This document shows, piece after piece, positions 21,881-32,497 of a DNA stretch of 64,000 nucleotides. Origin of the DNA: Blepharisma japonicum. Lineage: Eukaryota; Ciliophora; Heterotrichea; Heterotrichida; Blepharismidae. The stretch spans positions 1 through 64,000 of the forward strand of contig CATKHK010000128.1 of NCBI GenBank assembly GCA_949751835.1, given 5' to 3'. The position numbers and the translations under genes are program-made. Below the pieces are notes generated by a model, which did no database searches, was not told the origin of the DNA, and was given only the letters and a program-made list of their open reading frames with translations. Positions within the stretch are counted from its first letter, which is position 1. Each line of letters begins with the position of its first letter.

Positions 21881-22149
21881 TGAAACATTATTTACCTTAT
21901 AAAACACAAATTTAAAGAATTTTTATATATTAAAATTTTCTGATAAGATTCTTATAGATAGCTTATTCTTCTTCCATTTTGAATCCGCATTATTTAAATT
22001 TTCTTTATAAATTCTTAATTAATTAATAATTCAAATTTTTAAATATTCAATTTTATTAATTCCTTTTCATTTACTTCCCCACTTATCCAAAACACGCAAA
22101 TCAGCTTTATTAGCTGTAATAAATTCTCCCCGCCATTTATTATCTAATA

Positions 22150-23949
22150 ATGAATTTGAACAGTCCTCCCTCAGATAGTGATATCCCTGAAGCATTTGGC
22201 AGCTCTGCCATGCGCAGCCACCAGCGACGTGAAAACCGCCGAACTATTCAATCAGCCCAAGTTGATACTTCAGAAGCTTTAGACCGGTTCACCAAAGTGG
22301 TGGAAATGCTGCATACAAATAAAGTGAACAAAAGCAATGCATTTGAATTAAGGATCATGGACTATATTTCTGAAGTATTTAAAGGGGTTGAAGCCCAGTC
22401 CAAAGATACTGAATTTGTTTGGCAAAAATATTCGACTGGGATTGATTCTTGTGCGAAAATTTATGGGTATTGTGTTGATTTTATACACTCAGAAACCTTT
22501 AGGGTCTTAGGAGGGCTGAATAGGACACATGCTCCAGAAGAAGAGGAAAATGATGAAAATAATGAAAATCAAGATGAAAATGTTGAGGATAAGCCCAAGA
22601 AGAAAAAGAAAAGCCCAGGTGGGTCATCAACACTAGAGAGAAGTGCTGATGCTATTAATACCACAAAATTTGAAAAATCTGATGATTTCGACCCTTATTT
22701 TAGACTTATGTCAGCAAGATTTGACGCTTCAAGTGCTGAAGGTCTTCTTATCAACAATTTGTCCGTAAATGGAGCGATTGAGCTGATTTTAGGAGACGAT
22801 GATAGACTAGATATCACAGAACCCCTCAACCAGGAGCCATATTTGAATTTAGAAGGATTTTTTAAGAGCTCATATGAAGAATTGCTGGAAATGGATATAA
22901 GCCCTGAGCTCACAGAATTTGAAAGAGTCAGGCTCAATGGGCAGCCAAGTGGAGCTGGCTTAGAAAAAATTTTAGAAAACATGAATGCTGAGTACGATCT
23001 TTTTGAAGCTTCAGGCTCAGAAGCTTCTTTGCCTGAAGAAGGCCCACAAGAACAAATAGATCTTGCTGATCTAGCTGACTCAATTTTTAAGAAAAAAGAA
23101 AAAGACATGACAGAAGCTTTTCATTCAGATGTAAATACTGCTAATTTAATAGAAAGGCTCAATAATATTGAGCAACGTGATGACTATCGCTATTTTTCCA
23201 ACCCCAAACTCGGCACCTGGGCAGGCTTTGAATTTTGGAACCGCATCTCAAACCCCAACCCAAATAAGCCAAAATCAGAAAAAAAAATCCGCAAAAAAAA
23301 AGAACCGACTGAAATAAATCTTGACTATACCACAATAGCCAATAAAGAAGAAGTTTTTGCACCTCCAAAAAGAGGATACCCAAATTTTTACAGTGACCAA
23401 GCTTTAAAAAAATGGGAAGAAAATTCTAATTCAATTCCTTATGACTATGGCTTCTCACTTTGCAGGCTAACACAGCTATTTACAAGGCCACAGACCCAAG
23501 TTAAGTATCTTAAGCAAGGCTTAGACTTTGAAAATGTTATTGTGGATAATATAGATGTCCCGACCTCTGGAGAAGAAGGAAATGAGGCTGAAATTTTGTT
23601 TGCCGAAGAAATTGAGCCATTACCAGGTGAAGATTATGCACAAAACTTGCAATTTGCGACCACATCAAAAACTATTGATATTAAGAGATTGAAAGAAACG
23701 ATGTGGCATAAGCTAAATACGAAAATTAAAATGGATATTGATGATAAAGAAAATACAAGGGTTATTCATGATGAGAAAAATAATACATTTTTGGGAGTTT
23801 TAAATGCATTGCCAGGGACATTGCCGCAGCAAGAGGTGTCTAATTTGTCAGTTCACTCATGCTTTATTTCCCTTTTGCATCTTGCGAATGAACATAATTT
23901 AAGGCTTGAGGCTACTGATGAATGCGATTTTACTATTATGGAAAATTAA
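22150..23949 (+). CDS. Condensin subunit CAP-H (Barren/Brn1)
   Basis: 599 residues, ATG 22150 to TAA 23947-23949. Kleisin-family blocks: an N-terminal helix region with FELRIMDYISEVF and IDSCAKIYGYCVDFIHSETFRVLGGL; the Lys-rich linker then STLERSADAINTTKFE; FDPYFRLMSARFDASSAEGLLINNL; and a winged-helix-like C-terminus with DIKRLKETMWHKL and FISLLHLANEHNL. CAP-H bridges the SMC2/SMC4 heads of condensin and is needed for chromosome compaction and segregation. It is shorter than animal CAP-H (about 700). No TGA codons, no intron. A decayed copy of its 3' end lies 2 kb downstream at 25738. Confidence 0.88.
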   Translation: MNLNSPPSDSDIPEAFGSSAMRSHQRRENRRTIQSAQVDTSEALDRFTKVVEMLHTNKVNKSNAFELRIMDYISEVFKGVEAQSKDTEFVWQKYSTGIDSCAKIYGYCVDFIHSETFRVLGGLNRTHAPEEEENDENNENQDENVEDKPKKKKKSPGGSSTLERSADAINTTKFEKSDDFDPYFRLMSARFDASSAEGLLINNLSVNGAIELILGDDDRLDITEPLNQEPYLNLEGFFKSSYEELLEMDISPELTEFERVRLNGQPSGAGLEKILENMNAEYDLFEASGSEASLPEEGPQEQIDLADLADSIFKKKEKDMTEAFHSDVNTANLIERLNNIEQRDDYRYFSNPKLGTWAGFEFWNRISNPNPNKPKSEKKIRKKKEPTEINLDYTTIANKEEVFAPPKRGYPNFYSDQALKKWEENSNSIPYDYGFSLCRLTQLFTRPQTQVKYLKQGLDFENVIVDNIDVPTSGEEGNEAEILFAEEIEPLPGEDYAQNLQFATTSKTIDIKRLKETMWHKLNTKIKMDIDDKENTRVIHDEKNNTFLGVLNALPGTLPQQEVSNLSVHSCFISLLHLANEHNLRLEATDECDFTIMEN

Positions 23950-24540
23950 CCAAACTAAATAATATATTTGGATTAAATTTCAAAGCAAAAGAATAATTCT
24001 TTATCAAATATATAAAATTTATTTTATTTGCATAAATGATTAAATAGAAAGTAATCGCCTATAACTTTATCTTAATGCAGACAGATTAGGGAATCTACTC
24101 TGATTAGAATTACCGTTAATAAATATTTAACAAAAATAATTGTTTCCTTAAAAAATATAGATTATTTTTGAATGTTTCATTTTTCTCCTCGCCGAAACAA
24201 ATGATATTATAACCAAGCATTTTTAGCAAAATAAAATGCAGAGTTTTGAAAGATCCTTTGGAGATCTTTTAAATTGAAAAATCGACAGCCATTCGAATAT
24301 TTCAAATCCATAGGAACTAAAGTAAGAGTTCACCAAAATTTACAATTCTTAAAAGATCAAGAATTCTACTTTTGTAAAATTATGAGGAATATAAGCCAAT
24401 AGCTTTACAGGGCATAAGGAGCCACCTAATATAGTGTTAGCATCAGCAAGATCTTTAAAATTTCGAAAATTTCCCCAATTTACTTCTATAATTTTAGCGA
24501 AATTCGCATTAACTCCTAAATTTTTGACTTTTTCCTAAGC
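23657..24540 (+). repeat. Duplicated segment, copy 1 (CAP-H 3' end plus downstream region)
   Basis: This stretch (last 290 bases of CAP-H, its 3' flank and the following spacer) is similar to 25738-26474. Matching landmarks: gcgaccacatca / gcgatcacatcg at the left, attgatgataaag.aaat, ttactatt.tggaaaat, accgtt.ataaatatttaac, tcctttgga, and aaattcgcattaa.tcctaa at the right end. Copy 1 keeps the intact CAP-H coding end and is the likely parent. The non-coding part (23950-24574) contains no other gene that I can support. Confidence 0.75.
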
Positions 24541-24574
24541 CTAAGATGTACAGGACAGGTCGTCGAAGAAGCTC

Positions 24575-25370
24575 ATGCCTCCATTGCAAGTCATGCCAAC
24601 TTCACAAGCAATGCAGTCACCACAAGTCACGCCATCACTACAAGCCATGCAGATGCCACAAGGCATGCCATCGTTGCAAGTTATGCCATCATTACAGGCT
24701 ATGCCCACATTATATGCTGGACCTACACTACGAGTTGAGCCATTATCGCTGGACATACCAGCACTGCAAGTCATGCCAACAATACGAGCCTCATCGTCAC
24801 TACAAAACAAGCCAGCATCACAAGAACTGCCATCATTACAAATCATGTCGCCACAGGTCATGCCAGCATCACAAGAACCACCGTCATTACAGGTCATGTC
24901 ACTACAAGTCATGTCCGCGATACATAGCAGACAGCTGATGCAAGCCAAGCCATCGACACAAGACATATCAGCACTGCAGGTCGTACCATCAACACAAGAC
25001 ACGTCATCACTACAAGTCATGCCGGCGCAACAAGACATACCATCGACACAAGCAGAGTCATCATCGCAGGTCAAGTCAGCACCACATGTTACTTCACCAT
25101 TGCAAGACATGCCATCGGCACAGGACGTGTTAGTACTACAGGCCATGCTATCATTACAAGGCACGTCATTGCTACAAATCGTGCCAACAAGACAAGACAT
25201 GCCACCGACACAAATAGGGTCATCATTACAGACCATATCAGCACTGCATGTTAGATCATCAATACAAGTCATGCCATCGATGCAGAGCATGCCAGCTCTA
25301 CAAGTCACACCATCACTACAAGTCATGCCACCACCACCACAAGCTACACCGTTGCAGGTCATGCCGAGCC
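24575..25370 (+). repeat. 18-bp minisatellite, about 44 units
   Basis: Imperfect tandem repeat with consensus ATGCCATCACTACAAGTC. Units vary mostly at every third base. Long frames are open on both strands: hexapeptide MPSLQV-like on plus, and MTCSDG-like on minus. GC content is well above the flanks. Confidence 0.85.
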
Positions 25371-25627
25371 AAATCCGCCTCATTGGAGGATTTCCAAAGA
25401 AAAGGACCATGACTGAAGCAGGACTTGGAGCCCCACCAGTGAAGAGAGTCAGACATGAACGACAGGCAAGGATTAAGACGCTTTCTCATGCTAATATTGG
25501 TACCTCCCAAAATTTATTATTAGTATGATTTAATCATATTTTCTATCGAAAGAGTAAAAGTTTTTCGTTTATTCCATGCTATGTTTTTATTATGTTCAAA
25601 CTTTACTGGATAGCTTGAGTTCTATAA
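24575..25627 (+). CDS. Hexapeptide-repeat protein (M-P-S-L-Q-V) of unknown function
   Basis: Frame from ATG 24575 (first after a TAA at 24542), across a TGA-Trp at 25526-25528, to TAA 25625-25627: 350 residues. About 265 residues are degenerate MPSLQV/A hexapeptides. A unique basic tail follows (FPKKRTMTEAGLGAPPVKR, then ERQARIKTLSHANIG). The ATG lies 35 bp after the end of duplicated segment copy 1, the same distance at which the cathepsin ATG follows copy 2. A copied promoter would therefore drive the plus strand. A 289-residue Cys-rich ORF on the opposite strand (24541-25410) is also open, so the coding strand is not proven. No family recognised. Confidence 0.45.
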
Positions 25628-25737
25628 ATCGCTGTGATTCTATAACTTATGAGATAAAGTGGCAATTTAAATTCAAAATCGAAATGAAAAATATTCTGAA
25701 TTTTATTTATAAGTTCTTAAGCACAAAATCAACTATT

Positions 25738-25900
25738 TGCGATCACATCGTGGGGGTATTGATATTGAGAGATTGAAAGAGACATACAAAATAAGCTGAA
25801 GACGAAAATAAATAGATATTGATGATAAAGGAAATGTAAGGGTTATTTATGATGAGAAAAATAATGATTTTACTATTTTGGAAAATAAGCAAACTTAATA
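25738..25900 (+). pseudogene. CAP-H 3'-end fragment
   Basis: Matches the CAP-H segment IDIKRLKET...INMDIDDKENTRVIHDEKNN at nucleotide level and the last codons around TIMEN, but with an internal deletion and in-frame stops (for example TAG in aaataaatagatattgatg). It has no start codon and no promoter of its own. Confidence 0.7.
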
Positions 25901-26474
25901 ATATATATATTTGGCTTAAATTGTAAAGGTAAGGATAAATTTTTTATCAAGTTTAAAAAAACCCTTTTTACTTGTATAAATGGATTCAATATAAATAATC
26001 GTGAATGCTTTTGTCGTAGAACAGGCATATAAAGAGATTTTCTCTAATTAGTATTACCGTTGATAAATATTTAACCAAAATATATATATCCTTTAAAAGT
26101 ATAGACTATTTTGGATATTTAAATTTTGTCCTCATTCAAGCATATTGTACAAATTAAAATGCAGGATTTGAAATATCCTTTGGATGCCTTATAAATAGAA
26201 AAATCAGCAGGTATAGAGCCCTTCAAAATTCACAGGAGCTAAAATAAAAGCTCATCAAAGCCCTTAATGAAAAATAGATTTCTTAAAATTCAAGAACTCA
26301 AGATCTCTATAAAAAATGAGGTATATAAGCTGCAACTTTGCAAAAACACAAGAAGCCTTCTGATATAGCGTTAGCACCAGTAAGGCCTTTAAAATACCAA
26401 AAATTTCCCTAATTTATTTCTGCAACTTTAGATAAATTCGCATTAATTCCTAAGTTTCTGCCATTTTTCTGAGG
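25738..26474 (+). repeat. Duplicated segment, copy 2 (decayed CAP-H tail plus spacer)
   Basis: Copy of 23657-24540. The first 150 bases are a decayed CAP-H 3' end: they match 23657-23784, then jump to 23927 (about 140 bases deleted), with TAG and frame breaks. The remaining spacer matches up to the aaattcgcattaattcctaa block, 34 bp before the cathepsin start at 26508. The stretch 25628-25737 before it holds nothing recognised. Confidence 0.75.
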
Positions 26475-26507
26475 ATAAAAGGCTGTCGGGTGAACAAATA
26501 ATCTAAA

Positions 26508-27563
26508 ATGGAAGGCTACTTCGCCCAAGGCTCAAACAGCCAAAAATCAAAAAAGACTGTATTCGCAGTCTTAGGTCTCCTAGCCGTTGTAGGAGTTGTT
26601 GCTACAGTTGCAGTTGTTTCTAGCTCTTCAGTATCACCAGCATTAACCCAATTCGCCATTGAAGAGCAAGAATTCAGAGATTTTATGGATACTCACGGCA
26701 AATCATACTCATCCGAAGAAGAATACCAAATGAGGTTCAAAATTTTCCGTGACAATTCTGCCTACATTCGCATTTTCAATTCTCTTGGAAACTCCTGGGC
26801 CCTTGGTGTCAATAAATTCGCTGACATGAGCTTCCCAGAATTCAAAGCCAATTATCTCCCATACAAGTTCCCATCCAAAGATAGCACAAACGTTGTCATG
26901 CTTGATGATGTCTCCATCCCAAGCGCAATTGACTGGACTACCAAAGGTGCAGTAACCGGTGTTAAAAACCAAGGACAATGTGGAAGCTGTTGGTCTTTCT
27001 CCACAACTGGATCAGTAGAAGGTGCCTGGTTTCTTTCCGGCCATACTCTTATATCCCTCTCAGAACAAGAACTTGTAGATTGCTCAAGATCTTATGGAAA
27101 CGCTGGCTGCAGTGGTGGACTTATGGATGATGCTTTCAAATACATCATTGCTAAAGGAATTACTACAGAAGCAAACTACCCATACACCGCTAAGGATGGT
27201 CTTTGCAATAAAGCTAAAGCTGCTCAAGTTAATGCTACAATCAGCAAATACACTGATGTCGCTAAGGACAATATTTCCCAATTATATGCAGCTGTTGCAC
27301 AACAACCAGTCTCTGTAGCTGTTGAAGCTGATCAAGGTTCATGGCAACTTTATAAAGGAGGAATTGTAGACAAGGACTGTGGAACTGCTTTGGATCACGG
27401 TGTATTGATTGTAGGATACAATCAGACAAACACTCCTGCATACTGGAAAGTCAAAAACTCCTGGGGTGCAGACTGGGGTGAACAAGGATACATCAGAATT
27501 GCAGTCAAGGCAGGAGCTGGAATTTGCGGTATCAACATGCAACCATCATATCCTACAGTTTAA
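26508..27563 (+). CDS. Cathepsin L-like cysteine protease (C1A), type II membrane-anchored
   Basis: 351 residues, ATG 26508 to TAA 27561-27563, no intron and no TGA. Order: short basic N-terminus, signal anchor (VFAVLGLLAVVGVVATVAVV, about residues 19-38), I29 propeptide with EFRDFMDTHGKSY and the NKFADMSFPEF motif, then a papain domain from IDWTTKGAV. The active site is complete: QGQCGSCWSFS with the nucleophile Cys at about residue 161 (TGT, 26988-26990), DHGVLIVGY with His, and KNSWGADWG with Asn. Such enzymes degrade proteins in lysosome-like food vacuoles after removal of the propeptide. It resembles the dead homologue at 8664 over its full length. Its promoter region is part of the duplicated segment. 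Confidence 0.93.
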   Translation: MEGYFAQGSNSQKSKKTVFAVLGLLAVVGVVATVAVVSSSSVSPALTQFAIEEQEFRDFMDTHGKSYSSEEEYQMRFKIFRDNSAYIRIFNSLGNSWALGVNKFADMSFPEFKANYLPYKFPSKDSTNVVMLDDVSIPSAIDWTTKGAVTGVKNQGQCGSCWSFSTTGSVEGAWFLSGHTLISLSEQELVDCSRSYGNAGCSGGLMDDAFKYIIAKGITTEANYPYTAKDGLCNKAKAAQVNATISKYTDVAKDNISQLYAAVAQQPVSVAVEADQGSWQLYKGGIVDKDCGTALDHGVLIVGYNQTNTPAYWKVKNSWGADWGEQGYIRIAVKAGAGICGINMQPSYPTV

Positions 27564-28094
27564 CTCTAACTAAAAAATTATGATAAAAGGACTATTCTAA
27601 TTTCTTTGGTAATATATCAATATAATTGTAAAATAAACCTAGATTTTTGAACATCTAGAAGCTATAAATCAATTATTCTTATTCAAAATTTATTTGATTT
27701 TAGGATTATCAAAAAAAATTATTGATATTTTTAAGATTTAAACTATTATTCCATTTATTATTTTTTTGTGTTAGGCAAAAAATGATATTACTTGCTATAT
27801 CATGCATTTTATTCAGAATCAGGTTAAGAAGAAATTAAAGGATTATTGATTGTAACACTCATATATTAAACCATTATTTGAAAATTGCTAAAATTTCATT
27901 ATGAGTCAGCATTACGCATCTAGTTAAATATATTCTGAGATTTCTGAGAATGCTTATTTCAGGCCAAGAGAGTTATTAATATTAATTTTTTGCTTTATTT
28001 AAATAAAAGTTTCCAAAAGCAGCCTTTTGTTGCGTTATAGTATGCAAGATTCTCATTTTACATAAAATGGCAGCTTAGGTCAGCTGATAATAAA
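27564..28094. other. Intergenic
   Basis: 531 AT-rich bases between the protease and the gene at 28095. Only very short ORFs; no repeat or RNA structure recognised. Confidence 0.45.
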
Positions 28095-28598
28095 ATGTCT
28101 CAAGATCTCAAAGACTTCTTAGACCGAACCAAAAGCCTAAGATCTTCATTTGCGAAAAGAGCCAATTTAATAGCTTCTAGTTCGACAGCCCGTATATCTG
28201 ATAAAAGTTTTGACGAATTAGATGTTCAAATAAGCAAGCAAATAGAAAAAGCTAACTGTTTAACCTTGAATTATAACTCATCAATTTTGGGCTATAAACC
28301 ACATATAAAATCCGCAAGCTCTAGAAGTAATTTAAAGCCATCTCAAGTTGAAAATTTTCGTCTCCAAAGGCTTGCTTTCTCTAGAAACCCTAAAGCTACA
28401 AGCACTGAGATTTTTGATCTTTTAACTCCTAGAGCAATTCCTAGTCCTATACATTTTAAGCTGCCAACGTTAAAAAATCCTTATTTATTGCAATCAACCC
28501 CTATAATAAGGCTGAAGAAACCAAAAAAGATTCATTTAATTGTGAATAAAACATTACCATCATTGAAAATTTCTAATTTAGAAAAAGCATACAGTTAA
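28095..28598 (+). CDS. Unknown basic protein
   Basis: 167 residues, ATG 28095 to TAA 28596-28598. Ser/Lys/Leu-rich, predicted soluble, with an N-terminal helix (DLKDFLDRTKSLRSSFAKRA) and several Pro-containing short motifs later (LLTPRAIPSPIHFKLPTL). No TGA codons and no recognised domain. Confidence 0.65.
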   Translation: MSQDLKDFLDRTKSLRSSFAKRANLIASSSTARISDKSFDELDVQISKQIEKANCLTLNYNSSILGYKPHIKSASSRSNLKPSQVENFRLQRLAFSRNPKATSTEIFDLLTPRAIPSPIHFKLPTLKNPYLLQSTPIIRLKKPKKIHLIVNKTLPSLKISNLEKAYS

Positions 28599-28892
28599 AG
28601 AATTGCTTTATGCTTAAGTATATTAATATAATTTATTATATATTCTTATGCTATATAGAAGGATTTCTATAATTTTTTAATATGCTTTTATTTTCTGACA
28701 GTTAAATACAAACTTCCAAGCAATTTTACCAACCTTTTTCATATGCTATGCTAAAATTATTTCTATTGATTAAAATTTTTGAGTAAGATATCGGATTTTG
28801 ATAATATTGGCACCTAAGAAGAATATATGGAATGTTTGCATGTTTAAGTAAACTAATAATTTTTTTATTATTTATTCCTATAAACTTCTTCT

Positions 28893-31490
28893 CTAAAAAG
28901 GCCAGAATTTTTTTCCTTTTTTAAGTGCTTTTTGTTTTAAGTCAATTAAATTCAAACTGTCTAGTAGTTTTAGCAGCCTTTCTCTCAAGCCGATGTTCAT
29001 TTTATCCTTAGAGTTTCCCTTGCAAGCTTTTCTAACTTGGTTTGTTATAATTTCTAGCACGTGCTTTGACTTGTTCACCAATTGGTCTGAGTATAGCCTG
29101 CTTGGCGAAATATTTTCATCAGGCTTAAACATCCAGTTTCTTACCTTTAATTCAATCTGAGCTCCATTTTTTATAGAAACTTTTGCAAAAATTTGATGCA
29201 AAGGCTGGACATCAATAAATTCAGGTATAATTAATCCGTTATAAGTAATATAAATTTTATTTTGATGAGTCATCCCAATGCCTACAGTATCCCAAGATCC
29301 ATATCTGGGCCCTTTCATGACAGGTTTGTCTTTTAATGTAACATTTCCGTTTTTCCCGCAGTAAAATACATCTAACCCTTCAAACCCAATGGAAATATTT
29401 TCATATTTTCCAGCTTTATGTACCCTTATTTCAAAATAGGACACTGTCCCTATTTCTAGCTCATTTCTTATTATTAAAGGTTTATTTGTCATTATTGTAA
29501 GCTCAGAATCTGTATGAAATATGTTTTCTTTTTTTTCTTCATATAAAGTTCCTTTTGAGTCAATAAATTGGATGTCACTATGATAGGTAGGTAGCTTAAA
29601 TTGAGAAATGTCATTAGGAGCGAAGTCATGGATTTCTTCACAGTTACAACGACTGTGAGGGCTTTGGTATAGTAAATAATTTTTTTTATGATCGATATGT
29701 TTAGGAGAATTCGAGCAGCTAACACATAAAGCTTGAGAACAAGTTAAACAGTTAACAAGCATTGGGTGTTTACCTAGCAGCATTATAAACTCATTATTAA
29801 AATGGGTGTTGCATTGTCCAATTAATTGAAAATATTGCAGTGTCATAGGCAAGCACAATAGTTCTTCCAGTATAAAAATTGATGCTTTTAAAATATCATA
29901 AGCACTATCCGGCTGATTTTTTATTCCATTTATAATAGAATCTGCTAATATTTCCAACAACCTATCTTCTTTTTCCAGCTTAAAGTAATAAGGAACTTCA
30001 ACAAGAGCTTGAATTACATTAAATTCAGGAAGATCTGCAATTTTTTGACAATTCGCTATGAATTCTATAGAATTTGGCCCAAAAAACGACATAGTTGACT
30101 TGATAAAATTTAAATCAATTCTAATGTTTTTTCTTGCCCCACCCAGAGCAAAGTCATTTAATCCGCTTTCCCAAACAATTTGAAGAGGTGTCAAAGTGTT
30201 GGAATATGTAAATCTATTAATAAAATCATATAGAATGTCACGATTTTCCAATGATAATTTCATGGCGACGTCTAATATTTCTAACACCCCATTTTCAATT
30301 AAATATTCATTAAATTCGCCTGCTTTATCTTGCAAAATTTTAAAAACTGCGTTCATTAGATGTGAGGATTCTTTTCAGTCGTATTTTATGCATCTTTGTA
30401 AGAAAATTGGGAGTAATTCGTGGCTATTTAAATAATAAGCAACTTCAGCAGAATGGTCGTCTTCGTCAGAAATTAATAAAATTTTTTTTAAGCTGCGGAA
30501 TCTTGCATGAGGAGATTCAAATAGGAGCCCTGAATGTAAACCGTCAAGGTCTTTAAATGTGCAGTTGTTTAATAAATTTCAGTCATTTAGCCATAAGCCT
30601 TTTCATATTTGGATTATTTTGTTGTCAAAAGGTGCGTTGTCGATACCGTTAAAAGAGCTGAATAATAAAGACTCTAAGGCAGGGTCTTCAAATCGAATTT
30701 CTAAATTTTCATATTTTTCGTTGTTTTCGAGGTCTCTAAGAATTGGCAGCTCTGATAAATCCTTGATGCCTGCTAAGGAATATAAGCATAATCCTAATCC
30801 TCATAGTTCCCCAGCTAAAGTTTTATTGATTTTTTCCTCAGGGTAGATTTTATCAAGTTTTGATTTTCCACATTCCAATGAATGTTTCGTAGTTACCGAA
30901 ATCTTGACACTATATGAATAATTTGATGTATATATAACTGAGCGAGATGTTGTAGGCAGCTCTCTTATAACCAAAACTGAATCAGGAAAAATGCTTTTAA
31001 GGCAGATATTTTGGTCTTGGGATGCCTGAATTATATCTAATAGATATAAATACAAATAAATCGATGCTTCTTTAGGTAAATAACTATAAATATTCTCAAT
31101 TTTCATTATTTGTGATAACTCTTCTAATGAAAGACACTCAATGAACTCACTTACAATAATAAGCAATCATGACTCTTCATCATAAACCTCAAATAAATCT
31201 TGAACTTCGACAATTTTTCAAGCTTCTTTAGACTTTTGGAGATTTTGAATTCACTGAAAATTCTCTTTTAAATGGTCATAGCATTTGCAGTGGACAACTT
31301 TTATATGATGGCGATTACCTTCGAGGTCATTGCCAAGAAATGCGTTTGAGGAAGCAGAAAATTTGTGGGTGAGCTGGTATTCTTGCAGTGAGTAAGAATT
31401 TGATAGGAGTATCGGCTGATCTAATGGGACTATTAGATTTGAGAAACGATACTCTAGCATCTCAATTCACTTAGTGTCAAAATTTTCCAT
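28893..31490 (-). CDS. Kinase-like (probably inactive) and SPRY-domain protein
   Basis: 865 residues from ATG 31490 to TAG 28895-28893, joined across at least eight TGA-Trp codons. The N-terminal 300 residues look like a diverged protein-kinase fold: LIIVSEFIECLSLEELSQIM resembles the hinge region, and AGELWGLGLCLYSLAG resembles the kinase DxWSLGxxLYELA helix. I see no HRD, DFG or glycine-loop motif. A helical middle follows, then a Cys/His cluster (CLTCSQALCVSC...HIDHKK...CNC), possibly a zinc finger. Next is a SPRY domain (YFEIRVHKAGKYENISIGF through YGSWDTVGIGM and IYITYNGLIIPE), then a basic C-terminus. SPRY domains bind proteins. The combination suggests a scaffold; function unknown. Confidence 0.72.
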
Positions 31491-31593
31491 AGTAACTTAT
31501 TATAACAAAAATCTATATAAGCATCATACAAATTCTTGAAAAAATATTAATTATTTGTTGATAGAAGCTAAATGCCTATTAAAAAATTTGTGT

Positions 31594-32430
31594 TTATTGC
31601 CAAATTTTATGTTTGCTAATTTTATCTTGATTTTTAGGGGAAAGTTTTCCCCTCGGAAAGCTTCCTCTTCTTTTTAATGCATTTAGTGTTTTTTTGTTCT
31701 CCATATATAGATCGTCACATTCTTTCATTATATCATTTAAAATTTGTAATTCATCTGCCCTTTTAATTTCTTTATAGCTTCTAGCAGTAAATTTTGGTGT
31801 ATCCGTTTTAAGTATTTCTGTTCTGGAAAGGCTAAATTTCGGGGAATTTGCTTGTATAAAAATTCGTAGAGCTGTATTATCATCCATTTTCTTAGGATTT
31901 GTTGGGGTTGTTAATGAAGATTTTGCTGAAACTTCAGCCTTATATCTTTTAAATTTAATAACATTGGCTGCATCCTTCATATGTTCATATGACAGAAGCT
32001 CTTTCGTATTTTTTTCTCCTCAGAAATCAGATATAGTCAAGCTTTTTTTCCTTTCCATCCTTTTGTTAAAGCCAATTATTTCTGGCTTGTAACCACCTTC
32101 TTGTGGCAGACCTACACTTTCTAGCAGCGAAATTTCCTTTTTATACATTTTTTCAAGCCCTGAGTAAGCTGTTGATTGTCTTTTTAGTTGCATTTTAATC
32201 CCATTTCCTACATTTTCTTCGTTATAGCATTTTGGACTTGAAATTCCAGAATACGTTTTAAAAATATTTGAGTCATCATAGTTTTCTTTTACATCTTTTA
32301 AGCTGACTTTATTCCGGCATTTTAGCAAATTGAAATTCATCTCAGAATTTATATTCTTTCTATGCAAATTTTTCTTCAAAGCTAACTGATATACCTTTTT
32401 TTGTAATTTCTGTTGTTGTGAATTTTCCAT
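31594..32430 (-). CDS. Unknown basic protein
   Basis: 278 residues from ATG 32430 to TAA 31594, joined across one TGA-Trp (32022-32020). Lys/Ser/Asn-rich and soluble. The N-terminal 30 residues are strongly basic and helical (QQQKLQKKVYQLALKKN). A later block is FSLSRTEILKTDTPKFTARSY and an amphipathic helix ADELQILNDIMKECDDLY. Not recognised. It is followed 103 bp later by the kinase-like/SPRY gene on the same strand. Confidence 0.68.
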
Positions 32431-32497
32431 TTTAAAACAGTCGTTAAAAATATATTTAAAACTTATTAATTTTTAAATGAATTTTTTAATTACCTAG

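Noticed and set aside
24546-24938. 130-codon His/Cys/Tyr-rich ORF in a second plus frame of the minisatellite
   Set aside because: A by-product of an 18-bp period that lacks stops; it ends within the repeat array.
24541-25410. 289-codon Cys-rich ORF on the minus strand of the minisatellite
   Set aside because: Not annotated as a gene because the duplicated promoter region lies on the plus side and the plus ORF has a non-repeat tail; kept as a finding since the strand is not proven.
25576-25776. 66-codon plus ORF after the minisatellite
   Set aside because: AT-rich spacer running into the decayed CAP-H copy; its first part is in another frame from the repeat gene.
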